This document shows positions 60,756 through 64,000 of a stretch of 64,000 bases of DNA, piece by piece. The notes beneath the pieces are model-generated. The model worked only from the letters and a program-made list of their open reading frames with translations. It had not been told where the DNA came from and ran no database searches. The stretch is from Kazachstania africana CBS 2517. Taxonomy: Eukaryota > Ascomycota > Saccharomycetes > Saccharomycetales > Saccharomycetaceae. Each line of letters starts with the position of its first letter. Position 1 is the stretch's first letter. A program made the translations under genes and the position numbers. Where the stretch lies: contig NC_018951.1 in the NCBI RefSeq assembly GCF_000304475.1, positions 310,001 to 374,000 of the forward strand, read 5' to 3'.

Positions 60756-62291
60756 TTAGAGTTTCAACTCTAGTTTACATATCATGGATAAATGATCACT
60801 AGGGTACTCACCAACATGTGGTTGACCGTGGCCAAATTTGCCCATTTCTGCCTTCGTTGGCATTTTTAAAAAAGCTTTTACTTTTAATTCATTTTCATCT
60901 TCAAATTTTTTCAAAGAATCAACCTGAATCTTGTCAGAAAAGTCCCAGGATTTTATAACGAAAAGATAATCCAACAAACCATTCCATGCGTGTGCCCAAT
61001 TCGATATTTCTGGCTCGCCTCTCGTGTTATCCAAACCGGCATTTTCAATATGGACAGTTCCATAACCCACAGAATAGAGAGAAATTGCTCTCATATCTAG
61101 CGAGTTATGAAGCTTTTCCATGTTTGCTACCAAACTTTGTTGTTCTGAACTAGCATCAAAAAAGCTAGGAACTGGCGTAGCCGGTTGATCTTTGCCAAAT
61201 TTTTCAATATTACCTCCTTCTTCATCCTCAGCATCCTCTTCACCATCTCGCGACTTAGAAAATGTGTACGATGTACTACATTCAATAACAGTCTTTGCTC
61301 TATTAGAATATTTTACGGGTTTCGAGGTCATAGATAAATATGGCGTGTCAAAAGGTTGTGAGTTAAAATCTCCGCCAAAGAAGGTGTACCAGTGATCTTT
61401 AATCTCATCATTGTTGTTTTGTAGAACGTTAACTCTATGCATAAATTCTTTTGTCTTGTTTAATACAATGTAACATTGTCTTGTTCTTTCGTATGTACCG
61501 AATGGGTGCCAGAACAAGTGGGTAGTTCCAACAATAATTCCAGATTTCCTGGTGTTCGGGAATCTTTCTAAAACCTTAGGTGAAAATTTCAAAGCTAGAA
61601 CTAGGCCCACATTATTAGTAGTTGTTCTCGGAGGAATATTACCTGAAATTTCCTTATCATAATCAATCAACATTTTATCCGTCATCGTGAATAAGCTTCT
61701 CTTCCACAGTATTGAGATCCCATGGTTTTTAGATGGCTTAGCATGAAATTGTGAATCGTAACCTAACTTGTCAAACTCCTCTTTCCAAAAGGTTTGGAAT
61801 TGAATTCGGTCAACTTCTTGAAGACAAATCACATCACTGTCATAATATTTGAACTCATTAAGAAGTACTTTTGATCTTCTAAACCACTTAACAGCTTCTC
61901 CACTGTCAGGAAATAGTTTTCTTCTGATTAAAGCCTGTGCTAAGCAGTTATATGTCATTATTTTGAATTCGAAGCCGGCCGTGGACTCAGCTTTGCTTAA
62001 AGCTAAAAGAGGTCGCCTAATAAATTGCAATTCTGGAGGCAAATCGGGATCTAGCCCTTGTGCCAGCATTGCCTCCTGTTTAGATTTCCTCATAGCCTCT
62101 CTTTCTGCACGAACTTTGGCAATATGTTCAGGATCTAAATTACCTCTTGCTTTCTTTCCTTTTTTCGCACCTTTTCTTTTAGCAGTCTCACTTTCGAGAA
62201 TAGGAGGGATAACATCAGATCCAACTTTATGTTTCGATTGCTGTTGTTGAATATCATGTGGTAATGTCAATTCAGCCTCTGTAATCGTCAT
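60756..62291 (-). CDS. NGL2: CCR4-like endonuclease/exonuclease/phosphatase-family RNase
   Basis: RNase needed for the final 3' trimming of 5.8S rRNA in S. cerevisiae. It has 511 residues (S. cerevisiae 515). A basic N-terminus of about 35-95 (KRKGAKKGKKARGN) precedes the EEP domain: KIMTYNCLAQALIRR, then DVICLQEVDRIQF carrying the metal-binding Glu, GGDFNSQPFDTPYL, and the terminal SDHLSMICKLEL with the catalytic Asp-His. An acidic insertion EEDAEDEEGG lies between. The ATG is at 62291. It converges with YKU70. Confidence 0.95.
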   Translation of the reverse strand: MTITEAELTLPHDIQQQQSKHKVGSDVIPPILESETAKRKGAKKGKKARGNLDPEHIAKVRAEREAMRKSKQEAMLAQGLDPDLPPELQFIRRPLLALSKAESTAGFEFKIMTYNCLAQALIRRKLFPDSGEAVKWFRRSKVLLNEFKYYDSDVICLQEVDRIQFQTFWKEEFDKLGYDSQFHAKPSKNHGISILWKRSLFTMTDKMLIDYDKEISGNIPPRTTTNNVGLVLALKFSPKVLERFPNTRKSGIIVGTTHLFWHPFGTYERTRQCYIVLNKTKEFMHRVNVLQNNNDEIKDHWYTFFGGDFNSQPFDTPYLSMTSKPVKYSNRAKTVIECSTSYTFSKSRDGEEDAEDEEGGNIEKFGKDQPATPVPSFFDASSEQQSLVANMEKLHNSLDMRAISLYSVGYGTVHIENAGLDNTRGEPEISNWAHAWNGLLDYLFVIKSWDFSDKIQVDSLKKFEDENELKVKAFLKMPTKAEMGKFGHGQPHVGEYPSDHLSMICKLELKL

Positions 62292-62451
62292 GTCTTTGGC
62301 TTATTTATGTCTACGATTTGACTACGGTTCGAAAATTCTCAAATTTCGATGCCTTTATTACTTTTTTTTTCATTTTTTTGTCGGACATCTTTAAATAACG
62401 TAATGTATAAAATTACAGATTTATATCCAGTTGCGTCTATTTACATGAATT

Positions 62452-64000
62452 TTATGCTTCTAGGTACAGAATGCCATCTAAACTTTCTAGTTTTACAATT
62501 CTACAATTTGTCACAGTATCACCGATTACGGGGTATGGCATACCTTTCTTCAGCTTCAGTTTGCCCCTTGCAAATGACATATCCGGGAAAAGACAATTGA
62601 CTACACCATTATTTGGGACAGATGTTATCATGACATCAAATCTCTTATTGGGGTTCTCGAAGATCGCCTTTTGCAAGTATTCCAATGTCCAGTAAGTGTT
62701 AATAGCGCGAGACATTTTTTTCAAAATATCTGCCCTTGACTGGATATGCCATATCAAGTTTTGAAGTTTCTCATCGTTGAAAACAAAAGGAAGCTTTTTC
62801 AAGAACCTGTGTATCTGGAAGTGGTTGAGTAAGTCAGGAAATCTTCTTAATGGCGAAGTAACGGTCAAATATTGTTGTGCACCTATCATTTCATGCATCC
62901 TAGGCTTTGAAGTGTAAACACTAGAATTCATGAGTGAACTTACCCTTGTCATATCCTTTATAGAAGGACTTACACCTGACTTTGTACTAGATTGTAGCGA
63001 CATATACTCCATTGTTGCCTTGGATCCCAAAAGTAGTTTATTATAGGATCTATATATCCCAGGGATGTTATTCTTTTTGAAAAACCAACCGCAAAGCGTG
63101 TTTGTTAAAATCATCAACTCAGAAACGAGTAAGGTTGCTGGTGTTTCTTCTTGATCGATAAACTTGACATTTTTCACCTCTGCCTGCCCTTCTTCAAAAA
63201 ATTCAATCATACCTTTGTTAAAACCTTCTCCAAAAACTACAGCGCCTCCGTTTTTCATTCTATTGTTTCTTAGAGCCCGTGCAATTTTGTGTAGATCTTC
63301 CAAATCTTGTTTCACTGAGGGATTTGAGTAGTCGCTACTTTGTAATATTTTATTGACCCTACTGTATGTTACTTTAGGGAAGTTCCTTATCTTACTCAAT
63401 TTGATATCAAAAGTATCATATAAAACATGTAAAGTTTCATCAGGTAATGTTTTCACATTTACAGTGAATGTCATTGCATTCGTGACTTGTCCATTTTTGC
63501 CCAAGTCAGCTGCTTCGGAATACGTATTTGGTAGTAAAGGCTCAACTATATCAGGAAGATATGTAGTGAAGGATTTCTCCATAGCAAGCTTGAAAACATC
63601 GTCATTAAGTGGCCCTTGAATTTCTGAGGCCCCTGAGAATAATATGCTAGGATCTGCGATGTGTATGCTTAGCGAATATATTCCGTTTCCTTTATTGATG
63701 ATTGATATACCATCGTCAATTTCATGGGCAGTTTCTGAATCAATACAGTAAACTCTCAAATTTCCAAAGTCGACTCTATCTGCATCAGCGGATATCTGGG
63801 GGCCACAAAGTGCATATAGTTGTTTATTTGATTGGCCCAAATTAGACGAATTCGAAAGGTTTAGATCATGATTAAATAGGAGAATATTATCAAAAAATTG
63901 AGTTGGATCAATTTCCTGCAGTAATTTATAGCATACTGTTTTTGACACGTCCATATCTTTATAATAATTTAGCTTTCGCAAAAAAGCTGATATCAAAACG
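62452..64000 (-). CDS. DSS1: Mitochondrial RNase II-type exoribonuclease (cut by window edge)
   Basis: The 3'-5' exonuclease subunit of the mitochondrial degradosome (with the Suv3 helicase). Only the C-terminal 516 or so codons are present; the frame stays open to the right edge and the S. cerevisiae protein is about 969 residues. The RNB catalytic core is visible: DFGNLRVYCIDSETAHEIDD provides the metal-binding aspartates, followed by HIADPS and, near the end, SPLRRFPDLLNHFQIHRFL. The apparent start at 63996 is TTG inside the gene, not an initiation site. In S. cerevisiae MRPL33 separates NGL2 from DSS1; the 160-bp gap here has no room for it. Confidence 0.93.
   Translation of the reverse strand, partial: VLISAFLRKLNYYKDMDVSKTVCYKLLQEIDPTQFFDNILLFNHDLNLSNSSNLGQSNKQLYALCGPQISADADRVDFGNLRVYCIDSETAHEIDDGISIINKGNGIYSLSIHIADPSILFSGASEIQGPLNDDVFKLAMEKSFTTYLPDIVEPLLPNTYSEAADLGKNGQVTNAMTFTVNVKTLPDETLHVLYDTFDIKLSKIRNFPKVTYSRVNKILQSSDYSNPSVKQDLEDLHKIARALRNNRMKNGGAVVFGEGFNKGMIEFFEEGQAEVKNVKFIDQEETPATLLVSELMILTNTLCGWFFKKNNIPGIYRSYNKLLLGSKATMEYMSLQSSTKSGVSPSIKDMTRVSSLMNSSVYTSKPRMHEMIGAQQYLTVTSPLRRFPDLLNHFQIHRFLKKLPFVFNDEKLQNLIWHIQSRADILKKMSRAINTYWTLEYLQKAIFENPNKRFDVMITSVPNNGVVNCLFPDMSFARGKLKLKKGMPYPVIGDTVTNCRIVKLESLDGILYLEA

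Noticed and set aside
62292..62451. MRPL33 between NGL2 and DSS1
   Set aside because: The gap is only 160 bp and contains no suitable frame; the gene is absent here.

Overview
This window is nuclear DNA of a budding yeast of the family Saccharomycetaceae. Genes are compact and mostly intronless, the few introns carry GTATGT / TACTAAC / AG signals, and nearly every long reading frame is recognisable as an orthologue of a Saccharomyces cerevisiae gene. From left to right I read KIP1 (partial), SEF1, UBP9/UBP13, PRS2/PRS4, UBC6, AST1/AST2, KTI11/DPH3, RPS8, ILS1, ATG8, NUP170, PET112, the YBL081W homologue, FLO8, ALG3, SWI4, CDC27, BOI1/BOI2, the YBL086C homologue, TEL1, AVT5/AVT6, SCS2/SCS22, RPL32, ROX3, an unrecognised reading frame, tRNA-Tyr, YKU70, NGL2 and DSS1 (partial).

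The order interleaves genes that S. cerevisiae keeps on two sister blocks: YBL063-YBL093 on chromosome II, and YER098-YER120 on chromosome V (UBC6, FLO8, SWI4). Many genes expected in an unduplicated ancestor are missing (PRX1, AAR2, KAP123, LSM4, RPL23, MRP21, MAP2). I infer a lineage that diverged after the whole-genome duplication and lost a different set of duplicates than S. cerevisiae did, such as the Vanderwaltozyma/Tetrapisispora or Kazachstania/Naumovozyma groups. I cannot name the species. At about 58.6 kb the order jumps to a YMR284-YMR287 block (YKU70, NGL2, DSS1), and a tRNA-Tyr gene sits at the junction.

The genes do not form one pathway. They are core functions: mitotic motor and anaphase control (KIP1, CDC27), transcription (SEF1, FLO8, SWI4, ROX3), ubiquitin and ER quality control (UBP, UBC6), translation (RPS8, RPL32, ILS1, PET112, KTI11), nuclear pore, autophagy, N-glycosylation, telomere and DNA-end maintenance (TEL1, YKU70), and membrane contact sites (SCS2).

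The most interesting material is non-coding. A structured, GC-rich segment at about 13,485-13,766 has tRNA-like A and B boxes that pair with each other, stacked perfect helices and a T5 stop. It lies between the RPS8 ribosomal-protein UAS and an RPS8 5'UTR intron, and I could not assign it to a known RNA family. RPS8 and RPL32 both appear to have 5'UTR introns. The KIP1-SEF1 gap is dense in inverted repeats. The tRNA-Tyr at the synteny break has a damaged acceptor stem and touches an open frame that lacks a start codon.
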